Origin: DATKMS01 sp035541735 | GTDB lineage: Bacteria; Desulfobacterota; Binatia; HRBIN30 | Assembly (NCBI GenBank): GCA_035541735.1 | Contig: DATKMS010000023.1 | Span: 1-64,000, forward strand | Direction of reading: 5' to 3' | Length of the DNA: 64,000 nucleotides | Shown: positions 8,329 through 16,217 of the stretch, piece by piece | How the letters are laid out: each line of letters starts with the position of its first letter | Numbering within the stretch: position 1 is the stretch's first letter | The notes under the pieces: model-generated | The model's input: only the letters and a program-made list of their open reading frames with translations | Told to the model about the DNA's origin: nothing | Database searches by the model: none | Made by a program: the position numbers and the translations under genes

Positions 8329-10263
8329 ATGACCAGAGGCGCAGGGAAGTTCATCTACAGCACGCCGGGCGCGCGGGCCTTACTCTTCGGCGCACTCTTG
8401 CTGGCGCTTTGGCCTGCGACTGTCGGGCGGGCCGTGACGTTCACGGTGAACAGCACCGCAGACGCAGTCGACGTAGCGCCGGGCAACGGTACCTGCGCGA
8501 CTGCGGCAGGGACCTGCACCCTGCGCGCTGCGATTCAGGAAGCCAACGCCCTGGCGGGAGCAGATACCATCAATGTACCAGCCGGCAGCTACTTCCTGAC
8601 CATTCAAGGAGCAAACGAAGATGCCGCCGCCTCCGGTGATCTCGACCTGAGGAGCGACCTCACGATCAACGGCACCGACACCACCTTTCCGGTCATCAGC
8701 GGCGGCGGGATCGATCGTGTCTTCGACATCCTGGTCAGCGGCGTCGTGACCTTGTCGCGTTTGATCATCCAGAACGGCAACACGAGCAGCGCAGACGCAG
8801 CCGGCGGGGGTATGCGGAACGCCGGGAACCTGACATTGCTCGACATCAGCGTCCGCAACAACACGGTGCAGGGCGGGGATGGCGGCGGGATCGGCAACCT
8901 CAGCAGCGGCCGAATGCAGTTGACCAACGTCACCATCAGCGGCAATCTCGCAGCGAATTGGGGCGGCGGGATCTTCAACGATGTCGGCGGCTCAATGCAA
9001 CTCGTCAACGTGACACTGACCGACGACGGGGCATCCCAAGGCGGTGACGTCGCCAACATCGGTGACGGGCAGTTGGTGAACACGATTGTCACGAATAGTC
9101 GTCAAGGCAGAGCTAGCAACTGTTACGGCGTCGCGCTCACATCGCTCGGACACAACCTTGATGACGGCGAGAGCTGTGGGTTGGTCGCCACTGGCGATCT
9201 CTCGAACACCAACCCAGGGCTGGGCCAAGCCACTAGCGCGACGTTCTTCGCCTACCCGCTCGTTGCCGGCAGTCCAGCAATCGATGCGGGCGACAATGCC
9301 CACTGTCCGGACACTGACCAGCGCGGCCAACCGCGCCCCACCGACGGCAACATCCCCCCCGACGGCCGGTTCGACTGTGACATCGGCGCGTACGAGGCGC
9401 CTGGACCGCTGGCCTTGACGCCGACCCCGTCACCGACGTCAACCGCCACGCCGGAGCCCGCCACAGCCACCGTTACCGGGACCCCCGGACTGCCCACCCT
9501 GACGCCGACGCCCAGCTCATCCACCGTTACACCCGGCGGCGCGGCCATACGTCTGAGCACTGTCATGGGCAGTCCGGGCGATCAGGTGACGTTTAGCGCG
9601 GTGCTGGACACCGGCGGTGCAGACGTTGGGACCGCCCAGAATGACATTACCTTCGACAGTTTCAATATACCGGTTGCCGCAACGGACAACGGCACGCCCG
9701 ACTGTACAAAGAATCCCGACCTCGCGGATAAGGACCCAGGCTTCAGCTTCCTCTTGGGCAGCCAATGCACTGCGGCGGTGTGCACGATGCGCGCCTTCCT
9801 CCTTCAGCTCGCACCGCCCATCAGTCCGATAGCCGACGGATCGCTGTTGTACAGCTGCCGTGTGAATATCTCGCCAGAGGCCACACCCGGAGAGTACCCT
9901 TTGACCGTAACTCGAGTGCGACTGTCGAACCCGCTCGGCGCTAATGTTCCCGGAGGCGGCTTCGACGGCAAGGTTGTCGTGGTGCCCCGGCCGACGGAAA
10001 CGCCGACCGCCACTCCGAGCCAGACAGCCACGCCGACTGCATGCGTCGGGGACTGCGACCACAGCAATGACGTGACCATCGAAGAGGTCGTCACCATGGT
10101 CAACATCGCGCTCGGCGAGGCCCTGCCCTCTGCCTGCCAGGCCGGTGATGTTGATGGCGACGGCACCATCACCGTGAACGAGATCATCATGGCGGTCGAC
10201 AATGCGCTCCATGGGTGTCGGAGTGCCCAACCAGCGCGTCAGCTCGGCGAACGGCGCGCCTGA
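8329..10263 (+). CDS. Secreted CSLREA/parallel beta-helix protein with cohesin-like and dockerin-like domains
   Basis: I start at ATG 8329 (644 residues); an in-frame ATG at 8302 is possible. A signal peptide (LLFGALLLALWPATVGRA) leads into a CSLREA motif: FTVNSTADAVDVAPGNGTC, then CTLRAAIQEANAL. Beta-helix repeats follow (GGGMRNAGNLTL, GGGIGNLSSG, NWGGGIFNDVGG), ending in SPAIDAGDN and DIGAYE. A Thr-Pro linker leads to a cohesin-like beta domain (about residues 400-550; GSPGDQVTFSAVLDTGG). After a second linker come two dockerin-type loops: GDCDHSNDVTIEE and GDVDGDGTITVNE. It is probably a cell-surface or secreted adhesion or assembly protein. Having a cohesin-like and a dockerin-like part in one chain is notable. 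Confidence 0.8.
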   Translation: MTRGAGKFIYSTPGARALLFGALLLALWPATVGRAVTFTVNSTADAVDVAPGNGTCATAAGTCTLRAAIQEANALAGADTINVPAGSYFLTIQGANEDAAASGDLDLRSDLTINGTDTTFPVISGGGIDRVFDILVSGVVTLSRLIIQNGNTSSADAAGGGMRNAGNLTLLDISVRNNTVQGGDGGGIGNLSSGRMQLTNVTISGNLAANWGGGIFNDVGGSMQLVNVTLTDDGASQGGDVANIGDGQLVNTIVTNSRQGRASNCYGVALTSLGHNLDDGESCGLVATGDLSNTNPGLGQATSATFFAYPLVAGSPAIDAGDNAHCPDTDQRGQPRPTDGNIPPDGRFDCDIGAYEAPGPLALTPTPSPTSTATPEPATATVTGTPGLPTLTPTPSSSTVTPGGAAIRLSTVMGSPGDQVTFSAVLDTGGADVGTAQNDITFDSFNIPVAATDNGTPDCTKNPDLADKDPGFSFLLGSQCTAAVCTMRAFLLQLAPPISPIADGSLLYSCRVNISPEATPGEYPLTVTRVRLSNPLGANVPGGGFDGKVVVVPRPTETPTATPSQTATPTACVGDCDHSNDVTIEEVVTMVNIALGEALPSACQAGDVDGDGTITVNEIIMAVDNALHGCRSAQPARQLGERRA

Positions 10264-10317
10264 GAACTATGAGAATTCTTGACACCTTCAAGGCTGATCA
10301 CTACGGTGTCGGAACCG

Positions 10318-10797
10318 ATGAGCATGCTCGATCGAGTCTCACGTTTGGTAGTCGGCAGCAGGGCGGCGACGGTGCACGACGCGGCCGATGTCCTCCGCCA
10401 GTGTTTCGTCGATTGCGTCACGCGGGCGCGGCAACTGAGGCGGCACGCGGAAGTGGCACCGCAAGCGCACGGTGTCGAGGGGCTTACGGAGCTGGCGGCC
10501 GCGGAGGAAGCGCAAGCCGAGCGGCTGCGTGACGCGCTGCGGGCGGCGGCACAGGCGCTACCGACCATCCCCTCCAGTTCGCCAGCCCCCGGGGCGTTGA
10601 ATCACTGGGCGAGGCTGGTGCAAGACCTCGAAGCACACCGTGCGTCAGCGCGGCGGCTACGAGAGTTGGCGGTCCACTTTGCCGAGACGCTCCCAGACAC
10701 TGCCACACTTTTCGACGATCTATGCCGCGAAGAACAGTTGCACTGCGAACGGCTGCGCGGTTTGATTGCACGCGCCGACCCGCAGGCCCTCGACTGA
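10318..10797 (+). CDS. Hypothetical helical protein, possibly ferritin-like
   Basis: About 159 residues from ATG 10318, with another ATG two codons on. The chain looks all-helical and rich in Ala, Arg and Glu, with repeated Glu/His spacing (AAEEAQAERL, LEAHRASARRL, LCREEQLHCERL) similar to four-helix ferritin or rubrerythrin-like folds. The ExxH pairs needed for a di-iron site are not cleanly present, so this is only a fold guess. There is no signal peptide or membrane segment. It follows the surface protein by about 55 bases and precedes the isochorismatase-like gene on the same strand. Confidence 0.5.
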   Translation: MSMLDRVSRLVVGSRAATVHDAADVLRQCFVDCVTRARQLRRHAEVAPQAHGVEGLTELAAAEEAQAERLRDALRAAAQALPTIPSSSPAPGALNHWARLVQDLEAHRASARRLRELAVHFAETLPDTATLFDDLCREEQLHCERLRGLIARADPQALD

Positions 10798-10861
10798 TTC
10801 TTGGCCGAGGGCGGCAAAAGCTCGTTCGACCGAGCAGCGCACCGCCCAGCAGTGAAGCTCC

Positions 10862-11485
10862 ATGGCCCTGACCCTCCCGCACGATCGGACCGCCGTCGTT
10901 GTAATCGAGTGCCAGAACGATCTCGTTCACGAGTCGAAGATCGGCACCGGCGGCATCGGCGGTGCCTTGGCAGCCGCGGTGCGTGACCGCAACGTCTTGG
11001 ACCGCATCGCGCAAGTGCTGCGTGCGGCGCGCGCCGTGCAGGTACCCGTGCTGTATGCCAACAAGGAGAGCAAGCCCGGCATTCCGACGACCAACGCGCC
11101 CATCTTCCGCATCGGCCGCCGCAATCCCATCCTCATCGAGGGAACGTGGGGTGCCGAGGTGCATGCCGCCATCGCACCGGCGGACGGCGATCATGTCATC
11201 CGTCGGTTCCTGAGCATCGACGCCTCCTACGGCTCGAGCTTGTTTGGCACGCTGCGCGCCTTGGGGCGGACGCTGATCGTCGCCATGGGTGTGTCGACGA
11301 ACTTCGCCGTAGAAGGCACCGTGCGCGGGGCGGTGAACCGACTCTTCGACGTCGTGGTGCCCGAAGATTGCTGTGCGAGCGTGCCGGAGGAGATGCACCG
11401 TTTCTCAATCGATCGCATCCTCGCATTGCTCGCGACGATCTCTTCGAGCGACGAAGTGGTGCACGCGCTCGGCTTCGGGCCTTGA
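10862..11485 (+). CDS. Isochorismatase-like hydrolase lacking the catalytic cysteine
   Basis: 207 residues with the isochorismatase fold: TAVVVIECQNDLVH at the N-terminus, VPVLYANKE in the centre and MGVSTNFAVEGTVRGA late. In cysteine hydrolases of this family the last motif is normally TNxCVExT; here the Cys position is Ala. The usual first-strand Asp is Glu. EntB- and PhzD-type isochorismatases also lack the Cys, so a non-amidase reaction is possible. It is cytoplasmic. It is followed closely by the Nudix gene on the same strand. The substrate is unknown. Confidence 0.8.
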   Translation: MALTLPHDRTAVVVIECQNDLVHESKIGTGGIGGALAAAVRDRNVLDRIAQVLRAARAVQVPVLYANKESKPGIPTTNAPIFRIGRRNPILIEGTWGAEVHAAIAPADGDHVIRRFLSIDASYGSSLFGTLRALGRTLIVAMGVSTNFAVEGTVRGAVNRLFDVVVPEDCCASVPEEMHRFSIDRILALLATISSSDEVVHALGFGP

Positions 11486-11509
11486 GAGCGGCACGACGGT
11501 CCGCTGCTG

Positions 11510-12085
11510 ATGACCATTGAATACATTCGCGAGCGCCTGGAGCTGCACCAGCCCGTGGTCGCGGAGGGAGCCGGCTATGCGCGGGCCGCGGTGGCCATCG
11601 TGCTACGTGAGGGCGAGAGCGGGCCGGAGTTCATCGTCATCCATCGGGCGCATCGGCGCGGCGACCCGTGGTCCGGTCACATGGCGCTCCCGGGCGGCCG
11701 TCAGCAAGCCGCCGACGGTAGCGTGTTCGCGACGGCGGCGCGCGAGACGCTCGAAGAGGTGGGCGTTGATCTCGAACGCTGCGGCACGCCGCTCGGCCAT
11801 CTCGATGACCTGCGCGCCATCGGCCGCGGCCGGCCACTCGACTTGATCATCACCCCGGTCGTGTGCGCGCTGCACGTTCCGGTAACGCTGACGCCGAACG
11901 CGCATGAAGTGCAAAGCGCATTCTGGGTACCGCTGGCGTCGCTGCGGCGCCACGAAGCGCGCGGCACGTATCGCCACACCATAGACGGACTGGAGCTCGA
12001 GCATCCGGCGTTCGTCTACGAAGGCCACACCATCTGGGGACTGACACACCGCATCCTCACCGGCTTTCTCGACGTGCTCGCTTGA
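11510..12085 (+). CDS. Nudix hydrolase, CoA-pyrophosphatase-like
   Basis: 191 residues. The Nudix box runs over about residues 62-88: GGR, then ARETLEEVGVD with the catalytic REXXEE core. The preceding HMALPGGR and the upstream RGDPWSGH resemble the UPF0035 extension of CoA pyrophosphatases of the NudL type. Such enzymes cleave CoA or related dinucleoside diphosphates in a Mg-dependent way. It lies 24 bases after the isochorismatase-like gene, so the two are probably cotranscribed. The family is firm; the substrate is inferred. Confidence 0.85.
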   Translation: MTIEYIRERLELHQPVVAEGAGYARAAVAIVLREGESGPEFIVIHRAHRRGDPWSGHMALPGGRQQAADGSVFATAARETLEEVGVDLERCGTPLGHLDDLRAIGRGRPLDLIITPVVCALHVPVTLTPNAHEVQSAFWVPLASLRRHEARGTYRHTIDGLELEHPAFVYEGHTIWGLTHRILTGFLDVLA

Positions 12086-12143
12086 GGAACCAACGCGCTG
12101 CGTTGACTCGCCAGATCGCTTTCCATATTGTCGCAGCACCTGC

Positions 12144-12338
12144 ATGCTCATCACGCTCCTACCGCAACGGAAGCAAATTGAGATCGAGGGTCGTCGGCGG
12201 GTGGCGGACATCCTGTGTCAGCTCGGTCTCCTACCGGGCACCGTCATGGTGATCCGCGGCGACACGTTGGTCACCGACGAGGAGGTGGTGGAGGCCAACG
12301 ACGCGATCGAAATCCGCACCGTCATTTCGGGTGGATGA
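12144..12338 (+). CDS. ttuB: Ubiquitin-like sulfur carrier, TtuB/ThiS/MoaD type
   Basis: Only 64 residues, with the beta-grasp pattern of ThiS/MoaD proteins and the obligatory C-terminal Gly-Gly (TVISGG). Sulfur carriers of this kind are adenylated by an E1-like enzyme and carry a thiocarboxylate on the last Gly. Its stop codon overlaps the start of the TtuA-like gene (ATGA), which strongly links the two. In Thermus, TtuB gives sulfur to TtuA for 2-thiolation of ribothymidine 54 in tRNA. The symbol rests mainly on this neighbour. The E1-like partner is not in this window. Confidence 0.75.
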   Translation: MLITLLPQRKQIEIEGRRRVADILCQLGLLPGTVMVIRGDTLVTDEEVVEANDAIEIRTVISGG

Positions 12339-13276
12339 TGAAGTGCAAGCGCTGCCGGTCGAAGGCCGAGGTGCAGGTCAGGCATCACAACGCCGCCTTC
12401 TGCCGCCCGTGCTTCCTGTTTTTCTTCCAGCGGCAGGTGCAACGCAGCATCGAGAAACATCGGATGTTCACAGCGCAGGACGACATCCTGGTGGCGGTCT
12501 CCGGCGGCAAGGACAGCCTGGCGCTGTGGGATGTACTGATCGAGCTCGGCTACCGCACGGTCGGGCTACACCTGGCTCTCGGCATCGGTGAGTACTCCCG
12601 CATCTCAACGGCCAAGACCGTCGATTTCGCGCTGCGCCGAGACGTGCGGCTGATCACCATCGACCTGGGCGCCGACGGGGTTGCGATTCCGACGCTGGCG
12701 CGCTTCACGAACCGCCCGGCGTGCGCAGCCTGCGGCACCACCAAGCGGCATCATTTCGATCGCGTCGCCTTTGAAAATGGCTTCACCGTGCTTGCGACCG
12801 GCCACAACCTCGACGATGAGGCGGCGCGTCTACTCGGCAACGTCATGCATTGGCAAGTCCACCATCTGGCCAAGCAAGGCCCCGTGCTGGAGCCGGTCCA
12901 CGAACGTTTCGCGCGCAAGGTAAAGCCGCTGTACCGGATCAGCGAGTACGAGACCGCCGTCTATGCCTTCTTTCGCGGGATCGACTACATCATCGACGAG
13001 TGTCCGAACAGCGAGGGGGCGACCCAGCTGGCGTACAAAGACGTGCTCAATCGGCTCGAAGCCGTGATGCCGGGTACCAAGCTGACCTTTGTCCAGGACT
13101 TTCTCAAGTCTGGACGGCACGCGTTTTCCGCCAGCAGTGACGGCGCACCGCAGTCATGCGAAGTCTGCGGGATGCCGTCTTTCGGGACGCTGTGTTCGTA
13201 CTGCCGATTACGGCGTGAGGTCGAACGTCGGCAAGCGACGTGGAAGACCCCCCGCGCCGCAAGCGGTGGCGGCTGA
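12335..13276 (+). CDS. ttuA: tRNA 2-thiolation enzyme, TtuA type
   Basis: 313 residues starting at ATG 12335 (or the next ATG at 12338), overlapping the ttuB stop by four bases. An N-terminal zinc finger uses C4, C7, C23 and C26. The PP-loop SGGKDS is at 56-61 and GHNLDDEA at about 156-163. Cys130, Cys133 and Cys223 fall at the positions known to hold the 4Fe-4S cluster in Thermus TtuA (130, 133, 222). A C-terminal zinc finger uses C275, C278, C287 and C290. All elements needed for an active TtuA/Ncs6-group tRNA thiolase are therefore visible. The likely product is 2-thioribothymidine at position 54. Confidence 0.85.
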   Translation: MMKCKRCRSKAEVQVRHHNAAFCRPCFLFFFQRQVQRSIEKHRMFTAQDDILVAVSGGKDSLALWDVLIELGYRTVGLHLALGIGEYSRISTAKTVDFALRRDVRLITIDLGADGVAIPTLARFTNRPACAACGTTKRHHFDRVAFENGFTVLATGHNLDDEAARLLGNVMHWQVHHLAKQGPVLEPVHERFARKVKPLYRISEYETAVYAFFRGIDYIIDECPNSEGATQLAYKDVLNRLEAVMPGTKLTFVQDFLKSGRHAFSASSDGAPQSCEVCGMPSFGTLCSYCRLRREVERRQATWKTPRAASGGG

Positions 13277-13306
13277 GGCGGGAACACCGCCCAGGGATAG
13301 CGAACC

Positions 13307-14119
13307 ATGGAGACGGGTGGAGCGGCGCGGCTGCGGGCCGGCGAAGCCGTGTTGTTCATCGACCGGAAAGAGCGCGAATACCTGCGTATCCTCCGCCCGG
13401 GGACGCGCGTGCACATTCGCGGCGGCACGCTGCAGGCGGATCATCTGATCGGGCTCGAAGAAGGCAGCGTGGTGCACAATACCGCTCAGGAACCCTTCCT
13501 CATGTTGCGGCCGAGCTTCGCGCAGTTGATTCCCAATCTACCGCGGCGGGCCCAGGTCATTTATCCGAAAGACATCGGCCCCATTCTGCTCTGGGGTGAC
13601 ATCTACCCCGGCGCCACCGTCGTAGAAGTCGGCACCGGGCCCGGCGCGCTGAGCATGGCGTTGTTGCGTGCCATCGGACCTGCGGGCCGGCTGGTCTCGT
13701 ACGAGGCGCGCGCCGAGTTCGCGGAGATGGCCCAGGCCAACGTCCGGCAGTTCTATGGGGATACACCCAATTGGTCGGTCAAGGTCGCCAACGTGCTCGA
13801 CGGCATCGAAGAACGGGGCGTCGATCGCGTGACCATTGATATCGCAGAGCCCTGGCAGGTGTTGCCGACTGCGGCCGCGGCCCTCCGACCCGGTGGGGTG
13901 ATACTTGGATACGTGCCCACGGTGTTACAGGTGAAGCAACTGGTCGACCACCTGCGCGCGCACGGCGGCTTTGCGGCGGTGCAATCGTTCGAGACACTGC
14001 TGCGTTTCTGGCACGTAAAGAACCTCAGCGTCCGCCCGGAGCACCGCATGGTAGCGCACACCGGCTTCATCATCGTCGCGCGACGGACCGTGGACGCGGT
14101 GCCAACGGAAATGCGTTGA
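13307..14119 (+). CDS. trmI: tRNA (adenine-58-N1)-methyltransferase
   Basis: 270 residues. The N-terminal beta-barrel (VLFIDRKEREYLRIL, then VVHNTAQEPFLMLRPSF) and IYPKDIGPILLWGDI are typical of bacterial/archaeal TrmI. The SAM site is VVEVGTGPGALSMALL, and ANVLDGIEE/VDRVTIDIAEPW mark the catalytic region. It makes m1A58 in the tRNA T-loop using S-adenosylmethionine. It starts 30 bases after ttuA on the same strand. In Thermus, m1A58 is known to promote 2-thiolation at position 54, so placing these genes together makes functional sense. Confidence 0.88.
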   Translation: METGGAARLRAGEAVLFIDRKEREYLRILRPGTRVHIRGGTLQADHLIGLEEGSVVHNTAQEPFLMLRPSFAQLIPNLPRRAQVIYPKDIGPILLWGDIYPGATVVEVGTGPGALSMALLRAIGPAGRLVSYEARAEFAEMAQANVRQFYGDTPNWSVKVANVLDGIEERGVDRVTIDIAEPWQVLPTAAAALRPGGVILGYVPTVLQVKQLVDHLRAHGGFAAVQSFETLLRFWHVKNLSVRPEHRMVAHTGFIIVARRTVDAVPTEMR

Positions 14120-14172
14120 CTCAGGCACACTCATGTAGTACCGAGTTTCCTTGCTCGAATTCATCTTCACCC

Positions 14173-14910
14173 ATGACGAAGGACGAGATTCGCCAGAAGG
14201 TGCGTACGCGACTCCGGCTAGCGGGCGGGGCGCGCTTTCCCGGTGTTGAAGGACGCATCCCGAACTTCGTCGGCGCAGAGCACGCGGCGCAGCTGCTCTG
14301 CGAGCTGCCGATGTGGAAGCGCGCCAAGGTCGTCAGCGTCAACTGCGATCCGCCGCAGCTCGCCATCCGGCGCGCTGCATTGCGAGACAACAAGATCGTG
14401 TACATGGCCATCCCTCGGCTGCGCGGCGAACGCTGCTTCGTCGAGCTGGATCCGGCGAAGCTCGGCAACAAGATTCTGCGCGTTGCGAGCATCAAAGGCG
14501 CCATGCGCTTCGGCCGGCTCGTGCCTCCCAACGAGATGCGTCCAGTGGATCTGATCGTCTGCGGCTCGGTGGCAGTCACCCGGCAGGGCGCGCGTGTCGG
14601 TCGAGGGGGCGGCTACTCGGACCTCGAGTATGCATTGCTGCGCACCGAAGGGAAGGTTCGCGAATACACCCCGATCCTGACCACGGTTCATCCTCTACAG
14701 ATCATTGATGAGCGGCTGCCGATGCGTGGTCACGACATCCCCGTCGACTTCGTGATCACCCCCGATCAGGTGATCGCCGCGCCCAGCTTGCATCCGCGGC
14801 CCCGCGGGGTGATTTGGGAAATCCTTCAGGAGAGCAAGATCCTCTCGATCCCGGTGCTGCGTCGCGGCCGGCGCGATGTGCGCGGGACACCGACGCCGCG
14901 GCGCCTCTGA
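14173..14910 (+). CDS. 5-formyltetrahydrofolate cyclo-ligase family protein
   Basis: About 245 residues from ATG 14173. An N-terminal basic helix (KDEIRQKVRTRLRLAG) precedes a fold with VVSVNCDPPQLAIRRAAL, IVYMAIPRLRGERCF, VDLIVCGSVAVTRQGARVGRGGGYSDLEY and DFVITPDQVI. The glycine-rich GRGGGYSD motif is the ATP/substrate signature of 5-FTHF cyclo-ligases. It is longer at the N-terminus than the short MTHFS enzymes, so it belongs to a related subfamily that may act on folate or another cofactor. It is downstream of trmI and convergent with the next gene, with one base between the stops. Confidence 0.75.
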   Translation: MTKDEIRQKVRTRLRLAGGARFPGVEGRIPNFVGAEHAAQLLCELPMWKRAKVVSVNCDPPQLAIRRAALRDNKIVYMAIPRLRGERCFVELDPAKLGNKILRVASIKGAMRFGRLVPPNEMRPVDLIVCGSVAVTRQGARVGRGGGYSDLEYALLRTEGKVREYTPILTTVHPLQIIDERLPMRGHDIPVDFVITPDQVIAAPSLHPRPRGVIWEILQESKILSIPVLRRGRRDVRGTPTPRRL

Positions 14911-14911
14911 A

Positions 14912-15382
14912 TCACGTGGTGCCGGTGGCCGCAGCCATCGCCATCGCCACCGCCTCTGCCGGCGTCTCCGCACGCAGCACCCCCAGGTAGTCCTGCCACG
15001 CTTCCAGCCCGACCACGCAGCGACCGAGCTTTAGCGCCAGCGCGATCTCCGATGCTGTGCCGTGCTCTCCTGGTAGTGCAATGACGACATCGCCGCTGGC
15101 AACCACGAGAACGTTGCGGGCGTGTCCGAGACCACTCGGAATGACGACATCCAACCACTGGTTGGCCGTCTGGCGTTCGTAGGTCGGTAGAATACCGACC
15201 GTGAGTCCGCCGGCCTCGTGCGCGCCGCGCGCCGCAGCCTCCATCACGCCGCCGAGACCACCGCAGACAAGCACGGCGTCGTGACGGGCGATCTGCCGAC
15301 CAACCTCTTGAGCCAGCTGGCGTACCGGCCCGCTACACGTGCCGGCACCGCTGACGGCAATATGAATCCGGCGCCTTGTCAC
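14912..15382 (-). CDS. TIGR00725/LOG-like nucleotide-binding protein
   Basis: 156 residues of Rossmann type: IHIAVSGAGTCSG at the N-terminus, VLVCGGLGGVMEAAARGA in the middle and PGEHGTASEIALALKLG near the C-terminus. The last replaces the PGGxGTxxE motif of lysine decarboxylase-like (LOG) proteins, with His in place of one Gly. The family is related to Rossmann proteins that bind nucleotides; some LOG members release cytokinin-like bases from nucleotides. The function here is unknown. It converges with the cyclo-ligase-like gene. Confidence 0.75.
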   Translation of the reverse strand: MTRRRIHIAVSGAGTCSGPVRQLAQEVGRQIARHDAVLVCGGLGGVMEAAARGAHEAGGLTVGILPTYERQTANQWLDVVIPSGLGHARNVLVVASGDVVIALPGEHGTASEIALALKLGRCVVGLEAWQDYLGVLRAETPAEAVAMAMAAATGTT

Positions 15383-15466
15383 CCTTCACCGCTTGTATTG
15401 TACGCGTACAGCGCACTCACGGCGAGCACCCTTGCCCTGCGAGTCAAAAGCGGCAATCGTAGGATC

Positions 15467-16084
15467 ATGAAGCGACCGATTGCAGAATTTCTGGTTATCA
15501 CCCTGAACCCGGGTGCCGAGGCGGAGCAGGCCCGCGCGGAGCACGAAGCGTGGCAGATCCTGCGGCGCAAGCAGGGATACGTCACCCATCGCATCTACCG
15601 GCACCTCAGCAACCCGTTGGTACGCCTCGTCTACTCGGAATGGGAGAGCACCAAGGCGGTCGATGGTGCCCGGCAGCACTTACAGGGCACGCCACTGATG
15701 CGTCGTGCGCGTGTCACTTGGGCCGCACCACCGCAGCGGCAGGTATTCGAGATATCCGGACCGATTACTTCGACAAAGGGTCTGGACCTCGGAGACAGCG
15801 CAGTGGCGGCAAGCGGCGTAGGGCGCCTGAAGCCTCCCGGCGACACCTGGCGCGCGACGGAGCAGAAACTCTGGGCCCTCCTGGCGAGCCAGCCGGGGCA
15901 TGTCACGCACGTGCTGCTGCGCCGGATCGGGGAACCGCTGGTCATCGGCTCCGTATCGCACTGGGCAGACGCCGCTGCGTTCCAAACGGCGCTCACCCAA
16001 GTCGAGAGTGCGGTGAGCACCGCTGTCGCTGAGGCTCTTAGCGGTGCGGTTGACTACGTGCTCTACAAGCCGCTGCGTGATTAA
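15467..16084 (+). CDS. Double ABM-like (dimeric alpha-beta barrel) protein
   Basis: 205 residues from ATG 15467, with AGGA about five bases upstream. Two similar halves are visible, each with a ferredoxin-like pattern: EHEAWQILRRKQGYVTHRIYRHLSNPLVRLVYSEW in the first and EQKLWALLASQPGHVTHVLLRRIGEPLVIGSVSHW in the second (shown as short patterns LxxQ/KxGxVTH and the later Leu/Trp strand). This suggests an internal duplication of an antibiotic-biosynthesis-monooxygenase-like fold. No catalytic residues can be assigned. The TAA stop lies inside the terminal repeat of the element at 16081. Confidence 0.7.
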   Translation: MKRPIAEFLVITLNPGAEAEQARAEHEAWQILRRKQGYVTHRIYRHLSNPLVRLVYSEWESTKAVDGARQHLQGTPLMRRARVTWAAPPQRQVFEISGPITSTKGLDLGDSAVAASGVGRLKPPGDTWRATEQKLWALLASQPGHVTHVLLRRIGEPLVIGSVSHWADAAAFQTALTQVESAVSTAVAEALSGAVDYVLYKPLRD

Positions 16085-16217
16085 CAGCCTGTTGAAAAAG
16101 TCCGCCGATTCTGGCCCGTCATTCCCGCGAACGCGGGAATCCAGATCTCCCGCATGCTTCTGGACCCCCGCTTTCGCGGGGGTGACGATGGCGACCAGTT
16201 TTTCAACGGGCTGTTAA
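16081..16217. repeat. Palindromic 137-bp element with TTAA-ended inverted repeats
   Basis: Both ends read TTAACAGCC, then one variable base, then GTTGAAAAA in inverted orientation, with one mismatch over 19 bases. Inside are two related hairpins, CATTCCCGCGAACGCGGGAAT and a more GC-rich copy with CCCCCGC/GCGGGGG arms. The element fills the whole space between two convergent genes. Bases 2-4 of the TTAA end are the TAA stop codon of both genes, one on each strand. The hairpins may also act as a two-way terminator. It looks like a MITE/REP-type element. Confidence 0.8.
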
